In this document: positions 6,764 to 14,138 of the stretch, in pieces
Position numbering within the stretch: position 1 is the first letter of the stretch
How the letters are laid out: every line of letters begins with the position of its first letter
NCBI GenBank assembly: GCA_009699825.1
Contig: WLNM01000016.1
Span: 1-14,315 of the forward strand
Source: Actinomycetota bacterium
Lineage (GTDB): Bacteria; Actinomycetota; Actinomycetes; Nanopelagicales; Nanopelagicaceae
DNA length: 14,315 nucleotides
Direction of reading: 5' to 3'
Position numbers and translations under genes: made by a program
The notes under the pieces: generated by a model
What the model saw: only the letters and a program-made list of their open reading frames with translations
What the model was told of the DNA's origin: nothing
Databases searched by the model: none

Positions 6764-7634
6764 TAATTCCGCTTACTAAGTAAGCGCTTACGTTTACGCC
6801 CTTTGTTGGCGATATAAGGTCAATTAATAAAGCACCTGCAAGCGTCCCGCCTGTACTAAAGATCGTAAAGGTTAAGACTCCTAGGTGTTGAACGATTGTT
6901 GATGTAAATGCAATATAAATAACTCCGATTGTTCCGCCCATGTATATCCACCATGGACCTGCCGGAAGCGCTACAAATTCAACTTTGCCTATAGCGACTG
7001 CAATAAGAAATACAATTCCCAATGTTGTGCTACCCATAATGAAGTTAAGCAGCGACGTTGCAAAACTCTGATGGGAATGCTCATTAATCAACCCATTCAT
7101 AGCTCGTTGCACTCCAACTATTGCACCCGCTAAACCGGCAAAAAGTACTGCAATAAGAGATAGGTCTTTAGCTTCAATACGATCTAGAACAGAGACTAAA
7201 ACCGCAAGAACTGTGACAACCGCTGCTGCGATACGGCGAGGAGTAATGGCTTTCTTCCCGCCACCAGTTAAACCGATTCGATCAACGATTAACGATGTTG
7301 CGCCTTGTCCTGCAATTGATGCGACGGAATAAATAGCAACACCGATAAGTGGAACAATTTGTGTTTGTACGGCGACAAACGTTCCGCCAAGTGCACCAGC
7401 AAATAGAGTCCATGGGGCAATCTCTTTAGCAGCAACTGAAGCACGCAATCTTCTTACGCCGCTTTTTATTGTTGGATTAAAGAGAGAAATAATCGCAATA
7501 AGAATTAGACCAGAACTAAAGGAAATGAACGCCGCTTGTAATCCATTATTTAGGCGTAAAGACAACTCACCATTTGCTCTTGCCTGTAGGGAGATAAGAA
7601 TCCCCGAGAGGGCTGCCAATAAATCTAGACGCAT
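6702..7634 (-). CDS. DMT-superfamily transporter of the YdcZ type (two fused repeats)
   Basis: A 310-residue, very hydrophobic protein with about ten membrane segments arranged as two YdcZ-like halves (residues about 1-150 and 160-305). The first half starts LAALSGILISLQARANGELS, typical of this family, which also exists as single-repeat proteins of about 150 residues. The drug/metabolite transporter superfamily moves small solutes across the inner membrane; the substrate here is unknown. The ATG shares its A with the TAA stop of the upstream UPF0114 gene (TAATG, 1-base overlap). There is no separate ribosome-binding site, so translation is probably coupled. Its 3' end overlaps the convergent DedA gene by 62 bp and carries the palindromes at 6770-6791. 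Confidence 0.85.
   Translation of the reverse strand: MRLDLLAALSGILISLQARANGELSLRLNNGLQAAFISFSSGLILIAIISLFNPTIKSGVRRLRASVAAKEIAPWTLFAGALGGTFVAVQTQIVPLIGVAIYSVASIAGQGATSLIVDRIGLTGGGKKAITPRRIAAAVVTVLAVLVSVLDRIEAKDLSLIAVLFAGLAGAIVGVQRAMNGLINEHSHQSFATSLLNFIMGSTTLGIVFLIAVAIGKVEFVALPAGPWWIYMGGTIGVIYIAFTSTIVQHLGVLTFTIFSTGGTLAGALLIDLISPTKGVNVSAYLVSGIIMTFLGVVVGGVNSSKALKR
6770..6791. repeat. Interlocked inverted repeats just after the DedA stop
   Basis: The 17-mer at 6770-6786 is a perfect inverted repeat (8-base arms CGCTTACT and AGTAAGCG around one A). It overlaps a second perfect 12-base palindrome at 6780-6791 (GTAAGC-GCTTAC). The hexamer GTAAGC or its complement thus occurs three times in 22 bases. 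The element lies seven bases after the DedA stop and inside the 3' end of the DMT gene. No T-run follows on either strand, so it could be a weak hairpin, a protein-binding site or chance. Confidence 0.5.
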
Positions 7635-8164
7635 TATGAATGCGTACCGCTGAACTCCCGTTTATCTGCGATCCAATCCATTAATGCAAAGAGAACACCA
7701 GAGGCTACGAATGTAAGGTGAATGATAATTCGCCAAATTGTGCCTTCGCCAACTTCAGGTTCTCCAGATAATTCAATGAAGTCTTTAAGAAGTTCGATAA
7801 CAGAGATGGCAACTAGTGAGCCAATTAATTTGATCTTAAGGCCGCTGAAGTCAATAGTCCCCATCCAATGTGGGCGATCAGTTGAATCGGCTGCAGCATC
7901 AATTCTAGAAACGAAGTTTTCATATCCTGCAAAAATAACCATAAGAATTAAATTTGCTAAGAGCGTGAGATCGAGAAGTGCCAATAAATCTAATGTGAAG
8001 GTGTGTGCATCAGAGTCACCAATGTGTTGGGCCAGGTGAATGAATTCGATGATAAAGCGATACGCAAGTAGAACGAGTGCTCCGACAAGACCGAGATAGA
8101 GAGGTGCCAATAACCATCTGGCACGAAAAAGGACAAGTTCGATTGTGTGTACGACTTTATTCAT
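7634..8164 (-). CDS. UPF0114 / YqhA family membrane protein
   Basis: A 176-residue integral membrane protein with about four hydrophobic segments, matching YqhA/UPF0114 in length and in the characteristic FSGLKIKLIGSLVAISVIELLKDF stretch (residues about 106-129; written here only to identify the family core, key residues Lys110, Lys112, Ser116 and Glu123). LALLDLTLLANLILMVIFAGYENF also fits. The function of the family is unknown. The ATG at 8164 lies 15 bases after the ABC-F stop and is preceded by a good -10 element seven bases away, so it may start a transcript of its own with the DMT transporter, or be the second gene of an ABC-F operon. Confidence 0.87.
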   Translation of the reverse strand: MNKVVHTIELVLFRARWLLAPLYLGLVGALVLLAYRFIIEFIHLAQHIGDSDAHTFTLDLLALLDLTLLANLILMVIFAGYENFVSRIDAAADSTDRPHWMGTIDFSGLKIKLIGSLVAISVIELLKDFIELSGEPEVGEGTIWRIIIHLTFVASGVLFALMDWIADKREFSGTHS

Positions 8165-8171
8165 AGGCGAA

Positions 8172-8200
8172 ATTTTAACTCAATTATCCAATGCTGTCGT
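8172..8200 (-). promoter_or_regulatory. Putative promoter (leaderless) for the UPF0114-DMT pair
   Basis: On the minus strand ACGACA (plus 8195-8200) is followed by a 17-base spacer, then TAAAAT (plus 8172-8177), then seven bases and the ATG at 8164. This is the best two-part promoter match in the window. It overlaps the 3' end of the ABC-F gene, including its TGA stop at 8180-8182. Confidence 0.5.
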
Positions 8201-9949
8201 GGCATGTAGCCACTCTTCTTCTTTCGTGTTCTTATCGTGGCGCAATTCTTCGAGTTTTGCTGTGATTTCTATGAGCCGCTCTGCATCAAATGCTGCACTG
8301 CTTTGTTCTGCTACTAAGGCGAGTATTTGTTCATCCAATTTAACCAATTGTTTTTCTAGGCGTGCGACATCTTTTTTGAGTTGTCGTTGCTCGGCAGCAC
8401 TCGATGTTCCCTTACTTGTCGAGCCAGCTTTGTTGTTTGATAAAGCATCACGACGTTGTTCGAGATATTGATCAACGCCACGCGGTAAATCTCGTAGCGC
8501 CCCATCTCCAAGTAAACCTACAAAGCGATCACACACACGTTCGAGGAAATACCTATCGTGTGAAACAACAATAAGTGTGCCACCGTAACTATCTAATAAA
8601 TCTTCTAACTCGGTCAGGGTTTCTATATCAAAATCATTTGTTGGCTCATCAAGTAATAAAACGTTAGGGCTATCCATCAACAATCGTGTTAGCTGTAATC
8701 GCCGCTTTTCTCCGCCAGATAAATCTCGGATTGGAGTCCACTGTAAATCTCGGTTAAATCCCAATCGCTCGCATAATTGCGATGCCGACAATGATTTTCC
8801 ATTTCCGAGTTCTACATGATTTGCTATTTTTTCTACAGCTTCAAGTACGCGCCATGTTGGATCTAATTCATGCAAGTGCTGTGTAAGAAATGCTGCTTTA
8901 ACGGTTATGCCAGTTACAAATTTTCCTGCCGCCGGTTGTAGTTCGCCAACTAACATTCGCATCAAAGTTGTTTTGCCGGCACCATTGATGCCAACGATTC
9001 CGATGCGATCTCCTGGGCCAATGTTCCAATACAAATCATCTAGCAATAATTTGTCACCTGCACGAAGTTGAACATGGTGAGATTCATACACTGTGTTACC
9101 TAATCTGTTGCGAGCAAATTTAAGTAATTCACCTTGATCACGTGGTGCTGGTTCGGCAGAAATTAATTCATTTGCCGCATCTACTCGAAACTTTGGTTTA
9201 GTTGTGCGAGCAGGTGCGCCGCGACGAAGCCACGCTAATTCTTTGCGGATTAAGTTATTTCGACGGGCATCCATCGCACTTGCCTGACGTGAGCGTTCTG
9301 CTTTTGCCAAAACAAATGCTGAATAGCCCCCGTCATACTCTTCAACTTTTCCCTCAACAACTTCCCATGTGCGATCTGTTACAGCATCTAGAAACCAACG
9401 ATCGTGAGTGATGACTGCAAGCGCTAAAGATTTGCGTGCAAGCAGGTGGGTGGCAAGCCATGCAACACCTTCGACATCGAGATGGTTGGTTGGTTCGTCA
9501 AGCAAAATTAGATCCAGATCATCGATTAATAGCCGTGCTAATCCAACTCGTCTACGTTCTCCACCAGAGAGTGTTGCAAATGTTCGTTCAAAGAGATGAT
9601 CATCAAATCCACCAAAGAGTCCTACAAATACTTCGCGAATTCCTGCATCACTTGCCCATTCGTGTGTTGGTTTGTTTCCAAGTACAACATCTCGCACAGT
9701 GGCACCGGCTGGTGCATTATCAACTTGTGAAAGTAAACCAATTTGGGTGTCATTTGATTTTGTAACACGACCAGCATCTGGCGATTCGATACCAGACATA
9801 ATTTTCATGAGCGTGCTTTTTCCGCTGCCATTTCTTCCAACAATTCCAATGCGATCGCCTTCTGAAATGCCCAGTGATACGCGTTCTAAGAGCGCGCGAA
9901 TATCAAAAGCCTTTGAGACTTCCTCTAAATTGAGAAGATTGCGCGCCAT
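8180..9949 (-). CDS. ABC-F ATPase, Uup-like (ribosome-associated)
   Basis: A 589-residue soluble protein with two ABC ATPase cassettes and no membrane segment. Cassette 1: Walker A GRNGSGKST (38-46), LSGGE (127-131), DEPTNHLD (151-158). Cassette 2: Walker A INGAGKTT (321-328), LSGGE (410-414), DEPTNDFD (434-441). A charged linker of about 215-275 between cassettes corresponds to the P-site tRNA interaction region. Residues about 518-585 form a charged coiled coil like the C-terminal domain of Uup; the DEPTND form of the second Walker B also points to Uup. ABC-F proteins act on ribosomes and help resolve stalled or special translation states. An antibiotic-resistance role is possible for the family but not indicated here. 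The ATG at 9949 is divergent from kynureninase with a 24-bp gap. Confidence 0.95.
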   Translation of the reverse strand: MARNLLNLEEVSKAFDIRALLERVSLGISEGDRIGIVGRNGSGKSTLMKIMSGIESPDAGRVTKSNDTQIGLLSQVDNAPAGATVRDVVLGNKPTHEWASDAGIREVFVGLFGGFDDHLFERTFATLSGGERRRVGLARLLIDDLDLILLDEPTNHLDVEGVAWLATHLLARKSLALAVITHDRWFLDAVTDRTWEVVEGKVEEYDGGYSAFVLAKAERSRQASAMDARRNNLIRKELAWLRRGAPARTTKPKFRVDAANELISAEPAPRDQGELLKFARNRLGNTVYESHHVQLRAGDKLLLDDLYWNIGPGDRIGIVGINGAGKTTLMRMLVGELQPAAGKFVTGITVKAAFLTQHLHELDPTWRVLEAVEKIANHVELGNGKSLSASQLCERLGFNRDLQWTPIRDLSGGEKRRLQLTRLLMDSPNVLLLDEPTNDFDIETLTELEDLLDSYGGTLIVVSHDRYFLERVCDRFVGLLGDGALRDLPRGVDQYLEQRRDALSNNKAGSTSKGTSSAAEQRQLKKDVARLEKQLVKLDEQILALVAEQSSAAFDAERLIEITAKLEELRHDKNTKEEEWLHATTALDN

Positions 9950-9967
9950 GGTGACAGAGCGTACCTT
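9939..9967 (+). promoter_or_regulatory. Putative promoter (leaderless) for the kynureninase operon
   Basis: TTGCGC (9939-9944), a 17-base spacer and TACCTT (9962-9967) are followed by six bases and the ATG at 9974. The -35 lies in the first codons of the divergent ABC-F gene. The geometry predicts transcription starting at the A of the ATG. I see no Shine-Dalgarno sequence. Confidence 0.5.
9958..9963 (-). promoter_or_regulatory. Putative -10 element (near-leaderless) for the ABC-F gene
   Basis: On the minus strand TACGCT is followed by eight bases and the ATG at 9949, so the transcript would begin at or one or two bases before the start codon. It shares the TA at 9962-9963 with the divergent kynureninase -10. 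The -35 is weak. Confidence 0.45.
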
Positions 9968-9973
9968 TCAACC

Positions 9974-11248
9974 ATGAACGTCACTGACCGCCAATACGCC
10001 TTGGATTTAGATAAAAACGATCCGCTCGCACATTTTAAATCGAAGTTTGTGGTTACTGACCCAGCAATGTGTTATCTCGATGGCAATTCACTTGGTCGAC
10101 TTCCACATGCAACTGTTGTTGCAGTAAATGATTTGTTGATGAAGGAGTGGGGACCGGAAGTTGTAACTGGTTGGAGTCACTGGGTTGATGAAGCGCAACC
10201 AGTTGGAGACCTCATTGGCGAAGCAACCTTAGGTGCAGCCAAGGGACAAGTACTTGCGTGCGACACAACTTCAGTTAATTTCTATCAGCTCTGCATGGCT
10301 GCCATAAAAGCTCGCCCCGGACGTAAAACAATAATTACCGATGCTGCTAACTTTCCAACGGATCGATACATTCTTGATGGAATTGCAAAAGAATTTGGAA
10401 TGAATCTCGTTCTGATTGATAATGAATCTGCGGGAGAAATAAAGCATGAGCGAATTACCGCAGATGTTCTTGCGCCGTGTTTAAATGATGATGTTGCTCT
10501 CGTAACACTTGAAGTTATTCAATATCGATCTGGAGCGCGTACGGATATTAAATCCATTACTGATTTAGTTCGCTCTCATGGCGGATTGGTAGTTTGGGAT
10601 GCCAGCCATGCGGTTGGTGCGATTGAAATGAACTTTGACGCCAACGGTGTAGACCTTGCAGTTGGTTGTACATATAAATATGGAAACTCTGGTCCCGGTG
10701 CACCTGCGTGGTTGTATGTCAGCACGAAGATGCAGAAAGAGTTACAGGTTCCAATTCAGGGGTGGTTCTCACAAGCAGATCAATTTGGCATGGGACCAGT
10801 CTTTGAAAAGGCCGAAGGTATTCGTGGTTTCCAAATTGCAAGTCCTTCATTAATTGGTCTTCGTTGTATTAAAACTTCCTTTGAAATAATTAAAGAAGCA
10901 GGCATCGATAAAATTGCACATAAAGCAGCTGTTGGTACGCAGATGATGATTGATTTATATGACGCATGGTTAGCACCGCTCGGTATGCAATTAAATACTT
11001 CGCGCGACCCACAAGAACGTGGCGGACATATTTCATTGGTACATCCAGAAGCTGCACGAATTTGTGTTGCACTTCGTGAATTCGCCAATGTAATTCCAGA
11101 TTATCGAACACCAAATTCAATTCGTCTTGCGATTTCACCACTACCAACTTCATACGTCGAAGTCTGGGATGGTTTTGAAAGAATTCGTGACTTGGTTTCT
11201 ATACGTCAATACGAAAAGGTTTCAGCGACCGGTTCACGAGTTACATGA
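9974..11248 (+). CDS. kynU: Kynureninase
   Basis: A 424-residue PLP enzyme that splits L-kynurenine into anthranilate and L-alanine in the cytoplasm. The PLP-anchoring lysine is Lys235 in CTYKYGNSGPGAPAWLYV (232-249), the strongest family signature. WDASHAVG (208-215) supplies Asp209 and His212 for cofactor contacts. DGNSLGRLP (36-44), NFPTD (126-130) and RGGHISL (349-355) also fit. Length is normal. The start is ATG 9974, apparently leaderless. Its TGA overlaps the ATG of tryptophan 2,3-dioxygenase (ATGA), so the two enzymes of one pathway are translated together. The intermediate enzyme, kynurenine formamidase, is not in the window. The anthranilate produced could feed tryptophan synthesis or be degraded further. 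Confidence 0.96.
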   Translation: MNVTDRQYALDLDKNDPLAHFKSKFVVTDPAMCYLDGNSLGRLPHATVVAVNDLLMKEWGPEVVTGWSHWVDEAQPVGDLIGEATLGAAKGQVLACDTTSVNFYQLCMAAIKARPGRKTIITDAANFPTDRYILDGIAKEFGMNLVLIDNESAGEIKHERITADVLAPCLNDDVALVTLEVIQYRSGARTDIKSITDLVRSHGGLVVWDASHAVGAIEMNFDANGVDLAVGCTYKYGNSGPGAPAWLYVSTKMQKELQVPIQGWFSQADQFGMGPVFEKAEGIRGFQIASPSLIGLRCIKTSFEIIKEAGIDKIAHKAAVGTQMMIDLYDAWLAPLGMQLNTSRDPQERGGHISLVHPEAARICVALREFANVIPDYRTPNSIRLAISPLPTSYVEVWDGFERIRDLVSIRQYEKVSATGSRVT

Positions 11249-12045
11249 GTAATTCCGAGAATTTCGACTCCGCACTTACATACACGTCATACCTTGCAGT
11301 CGATGAGCTATTAAAACTGCAACGTCCGCTGTCAACTGGTCCCGAACATGATGAGATGCTCTTCATCATTATTCATCAAACATATGAACTTTGGTTCAAG
11401 CAATTAATTCACGAGTTTAAGCAAGCACAGCGCGTACTAGAAAATGGTGACACTCATTATGCACTTGCTATCTTGGGGCGCATTCGCACAATTATGAAAG
11501 TGTGTGTTGCGCAGATTGATATTTTAGAAACTATGACGCCACTGCAATTTAACTCTTTCCGTGGATATCTCTCCTCATCTAGCGGTTTCCAATCCGCACA
11601 ATTTAGAAAAGTCGAAGCCATTCTGGGTCGACGCGATAACAAAATGGCTGGGCACTTGCCACCAGATATTCAGACCGAAATTGCAGAAATTACTTCTAGC
11701 AATTCGATTTGGGATTCCACTCTTGTTTATTTAAACAATGCTGGTCATACGATGCCTGCAGCGATTTTGAATCGAAATAAATCAGAACAGTACGTTGCTA
11801 ATAAAGAAGTACAAGATGTTTTGTTGGCAGTTCATCAAGGTGATCCAGAACGCGCAATGATTTGTGAGCGTTTAGTCGATATCGACGAAGGTATTCAAGA
11901 GTGGCGCTATCGCCACGTAAAGATGGTGGAAAGAACTATCGGCCACAAAATGGGTACAGGTGGATCAAGTGGTGCAGAGTATTTGAAGTCCACACTTTTC
12001 AATCCTGTATTTCCAGATTTATGGGAGATTCGCTCGCGTTTTTAG
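11245..12045 (+). CDS. kynA: Tryptophan 2,3-dioxygenase
   Basis: A 266-residue haem enzyme that opens the indole ring of L-tryptophan to give N-formylkynurenine, the first step of the kynurenine pathway; active as a tetramer in known cases. The active-site histidine is His44 in FIIIHQTYELWFKQ (40-53), the substrate-carboxylate arginine is Arg106 in FRGYLSSSSGFQ, and the proximal haem ligand is His224 in RYRHVKMVERTIG (221-233). The substrate-binding loop GTGGSSG (237-243) is intact. The ATG overlaps the kynureninase stop by four bases. Its TAG stop interlocks with the TAA of the convergent glycosyltransferase (4-bp overlap). Order here is kynU then kynA, the reverse of the pathway order. Confidence 0.97.
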   Translation: MSNSENFDSALTYTSYLAVDELLKLQRPLSTGPEHDEMLFIIIHQTYELWFKQLIHEFKQAQRVLENGDTHYALAILGRIRTIMKVCVAQIDILETMTPLQFNSFRGYLSSSSGFQSAQFRKVEAILGRRDNKMAGHLPPDIQTEIAEITSSNSIWDSTLVYLNNAGHTMPAAILNRNKSEQYVANKEVQDVLLAVHQGDPERAMICERLVDIDEGIQEWRYRHVKMVERTIGHKMGTGGSSGAEYLKSTLFNPVFPDLWEIRSRF

Positions 12046-13463
12046 TTTTTACGTTTTCTAATTGCAATTAGCGGTGGGTTATATGCAGTATGGGCAATCT
12101 CTTGACGTCGTTTCTTGTAGGTTTCTGATGCATCAGCAATCATGTGTTCAAATCTCACATCACCTTTAATTAAATCTCGTAATTCTGCAGATGCTGTGAC
12201 CTGAGCGAATATTGGTGCAACTGTTGCCATCTTTGCCGCATCTGGGTGCGGTCTGAATTTGCGATAGATAAGTGCCATGCGACGCAGCCCTATGTAAGCG
12301 ATGTGGCGCATTCCACGATTAATGTGATCTTGAAGCATTAAACGTTTATAGGTCAGCGTGCCAGGTTTGATTGCTGCTTGGTTGGAAATTAGTTTCATGA
12401 AAATCTCTGCGATTTCGGTACTGCCGGAAACATTTGCAAGTTCTGCACACTTTGCAGTTAGTGAAGCACGGACTTGTGGATCTTGTAATTTTTTGACTGT
12501 GGCAGTGATATCTGCGAGATCCGCTTGATCTGCTCGTAAGGAAAAACCAAAGTCATGACACCACTGTGCACGCGCTTCTTGATCATCTGTTCCGCGAATA
12601 TTTGAAACAAAAACTGTTGGGATTTGTGCTGGCAACAATTCGTGCACACCGTTATAACCAGTTGCACAGACCGCAGCATCAAATGCAGGAAGAACTTGTG
12701 CCAGTGGAAAATAGCGCACAACTTTAAGATCGAGTCCTTCAGGTGCTAACGACTTGCCATCTACATCAATCGGTTGCTTTGTCAGTACTACCTGTAAATC
12801 TTTCCAACCAAGCAATCCAGATAGAGCCGCTGTCATTTTTTCATTGACATCGCTATCGCCCGTACCAAGTTGTACTAGTACTGCAGGACGTTCTGGATCT
12901 AAACCTAAAATTTTGCGAGATTCGCTGCGTGAAAGCGCTGTCTCTTTTTGAAATAAAGAAACGGGAGAAGTCAGCTGTGCGTCTTTTCGAGATGCCGTTG
13001 GACCATGGTCATATGAACGTGCAATATCGCCAGGTTCTACGATGAAATCCATCATGGCTGATTGCAATCCCAATACAAAACGTTGTGGTTTTTTCTGCCA
13101 CAAACCACGGCGTACCCACACCAAGGAAATATGCGGGGCTTTAACTTTTGCAGCAATTACACCTGGATAAGGAACCACTCCATCAAAAGATATAAGTTTT
13201 GCATCTGTTTCTTCAACGAGTGCAACAAGTCGATCACGTAGGTATTGATCCCACGAATCGCGCGACATCCATTCGCGATCACGGCCAGGAATATATTCGG
13301 TGCGAATACCCATGTAGTCAGAGATATCAGCAATCCCACCAGCCATCGAAACAATAATTGGATTAGCAATCGGTTTTAGAGCTAATGCAATTGCACTTGC
13401 TCGCGCAAGATGGCCCATACCAACACCATTGCTTGTTGCAAGAATGATTGTTGGCTTGTTCAC
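12042..13463 (-). CDS. GT-B fold glycosyltransferase (MurG/GT28-like), acceptor unknown
   Basis: A 473-residue protein that looks like a nucleotide-sugar-dependent glycosyltransferase of the GT-B fold. The N-terminal domain begins with a glycine-rich loop NGVGMGHLARASAIALAL (12-29). The C-terminal domain starts at about 190 (PAVLVQLGTGDSD, with LGTG at 199-202) and contains GYNGVHELLPAQIPTVFVSN (269-288) and DDQEARA (293-299), matching the donor-binding Glu-to-Gln pattern of MurG-type enzymes. Residues about 355-473 are a basic, partly helical tail with no domain I recognise. There is no signal peptide or clear membrane span, so it is probably cytoplasmic or membrane-bound at the surface. The start is GTG 13463, six bases after a TAAAGT hexamer that overlaps the stop of the upstream M15 peptidase. 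Donor and acceptor are unknown. Confidence 0.75.
   Translation of the reverse strand: MNKPTIILATSNGVGMGHLARASAIALALKPIANPIIVSMAGGIADISDYMGIRTEYIPGRDREWMSRDSWDQYLRDRLVALVEETDAKLISFDGVVPYPGVIAAKVKAPHISLVWVRRGLWQKKPQRFVLGLQSAMMDFIVEPGDIARSYDHGPTASRKDAQLTSPVSLFQKETALSRSESRKILGLDPERPAVLVQLGTGDSDVNEKMTAALSGLLGWKDLQVVLTKQPIDVDGKSLAPEGLDLKVVRYFPLAQVLPAFDAAVCATGYNGVHELLPAQIPTVFVSNIRGTDDQEARAQWCHDFGFSLRADQADLADITATVKKLQDPQVRASLTAKCAELANVSGSTEIAEIFMKLISNQAAIKPGTLTYKRLMLQDHINRGMRHIAYIGLRRMALIYRKFRPHPDAAKMATVAPIFAQVTASAELRDLIKGDVRFEHMIADASETYKKRRQEIAHTAYNPPLIAIRKRKN
12058..12071. repeat. 14-base perfect palindrome near the kynA/glycosyltransferase junction
   Basis: The sequence CTAATTGCAATTAG is a perfect palindrome located 12 bases after the kynA stop and inside the last codons of the convergent glycosyltransferase. 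T-rich DNA lies on its left, so a minus-strand transcript would read A-rich after it, not U-rich. It has no loop. A terminator role is therefore doubtful, and no function is assigned. Confidence 0.4.
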
Positions 13464-13469
13464 AGTCGC

Positions 13470-13475
13470 ACTTTA
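13470..13475 (-). promoter_or_regulatory. Putative -10 element (leaderless) for the glycosyltransferase
   Basis: TAAAGT on the minus strand includes the TAA stop codon of the M15 gene and lies six bases before the GTG start. No Shine-Dalgarno sequence is present in the nine-base gap. The -35 region is poor, so co-transcription with the M15 gene is equally possible. Confidence 0.35.
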
Positions 13476-14138
13476 CTTTACTTGTGATGCATCTGGTTCA
13501 AGTGGTGGGCAGATTCCACCCGGAGCAGTTAGTGGTTCGAAATGCCACCATTCGTTTTCATAGACTCGACAGAGCCCAAAAGTGGCTCCATTGGCTTCTA
13601 ACCATGATGCTCCAGATTTTTCGTGGTGAAGATTTACATCTAATGCAAGTCCCCATGGATGTCGTGAAAGATCTGAAGGTAAGACCCACTTCTTTGCTTC
13701 TTCTGCAGTTTTATGTTCTTTGATCGCACGTTGATACAAATAATTCTGAGTCTCGGTTGTTCTAAACCCCGAATCAATACTCATTTCAACTCCGATTTCT
13801 TTTGCAGCAGCTTGTGCACTATGAAAACGTGCAAGCACTTGTGGATTTATATCTGTTGGACGCTCCGTTCCTTCAACAATCTCACTTTCACCAAGTGGTT
13901 CGTCTTCACCAATAACACAACCAATAAAATCAGGGCGAATAATTAGTTTTTCGGTTGGTTTATTAAAACAATAAACGGGATGGAATTTAATTTCCTGAAC
14001 TATTTTATTTTCTTTATGCGTAATCGCGTCCGCCGCAAGTCCAAAAAGGGATGCCGCGCCCATTAATAAAACGGCCACAAAAAACATAGAAAAACTGTAA
14101 CACGCAGGAAAAGTCCATTTTTTTACGCGTAAAAACAT
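13473..14138 (-). CDS. M15-family (VanY-type) D-alanyl-D-alanine carboxypeptidase, exported
   Basis: A 221-residue zinc peptidase that trims D-Ala-D-Ala ends of peptidoglycan stem peptides outside the cytoplasmic membrane. Zinc and catalytic residues are all visible: SGFR (123-126), SRHPWGLALD (158-167; His160 and Asp167), and ENEWWHFEP (194-202; catalytic Glu196, zinc ligand His199). The N-terminus has a short basic run (RVKK) and a hydrophobic segment of about 12-38, which is a signal peptide or membrane anchor; a possible cleavage near Ala-Ala-Asp-Ala (35-38) is only a guess. There is no lipobox. Four cysteines (57, 74, 190, 210) lie in the exported part and could form two disulfides. It lies nine bases upstream of the glycosyltransferase gene. 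Start ATG 14138; Met18 is an alternative. Confidence 0.9.
   Translation of the reverse strand: MFLRVKKWTFPACYSFSMFFVAVLLMGAASLFGLAADAITHKENKIVQEIKFHPVYCFNKPTEKLIIRPDFIGCVIGEDEPLGESEIVEGTERPTDINPQVLARFHSAQAAAKEIGVEMSIDSGFRTTETQNYLYQRAIKEHKTAEEAKKWVLPSDLSRHPWGLALDVNLHHEKSGASWLEANGATFGLCRVYENEWWHFEPLTAPGGICPPLEPDASQVK

Noticed and set aside
8145..8471. Open frame of 108 codons on the plus strand, antisense to the UPF0114 start and ABC-F 3' end.
   Set aside because: It is Ser/Cys-rich low-complexity protein typical of an antisense frame, and the minus strand is fully accounted for by genes with clear motifs.
8180..9949. ABC-F protein as an antibiotic-resistance (target-protection) determinant.
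   Set aside because: The C-terminal coiled coil and DEPTNDFD Walker B fit the housekeeping Uup group, the inter-cassette linker is not unusually long, and no resistance genes lie nearby.
12050..12071. Intrinsic terminator for kynA or the glycosyltransferase at the 14-base palindrome.
   Set aside because: The palindrome has no loop and low G+C, and the T-run lies on the wrong side for the plus-strand transcript and reads as A on the minus strand.
305..13394. The palindromic octamer GCAATTGC occurs nine times (305, 2679, 3298, 3529, 3882, 5133, 6030, 6674, 13387), against about 0.2 expected in random sequence, like a highly iterated palindrome.
   Set aside because: All nine are in frame with the gene they lie in and encode Ala-Ile-Ala as GCA ATT GCN. 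Preferred codons and a common tripeptide explain the excess; a codon-shuffled control on the whole genome would be needed to revive the idea.
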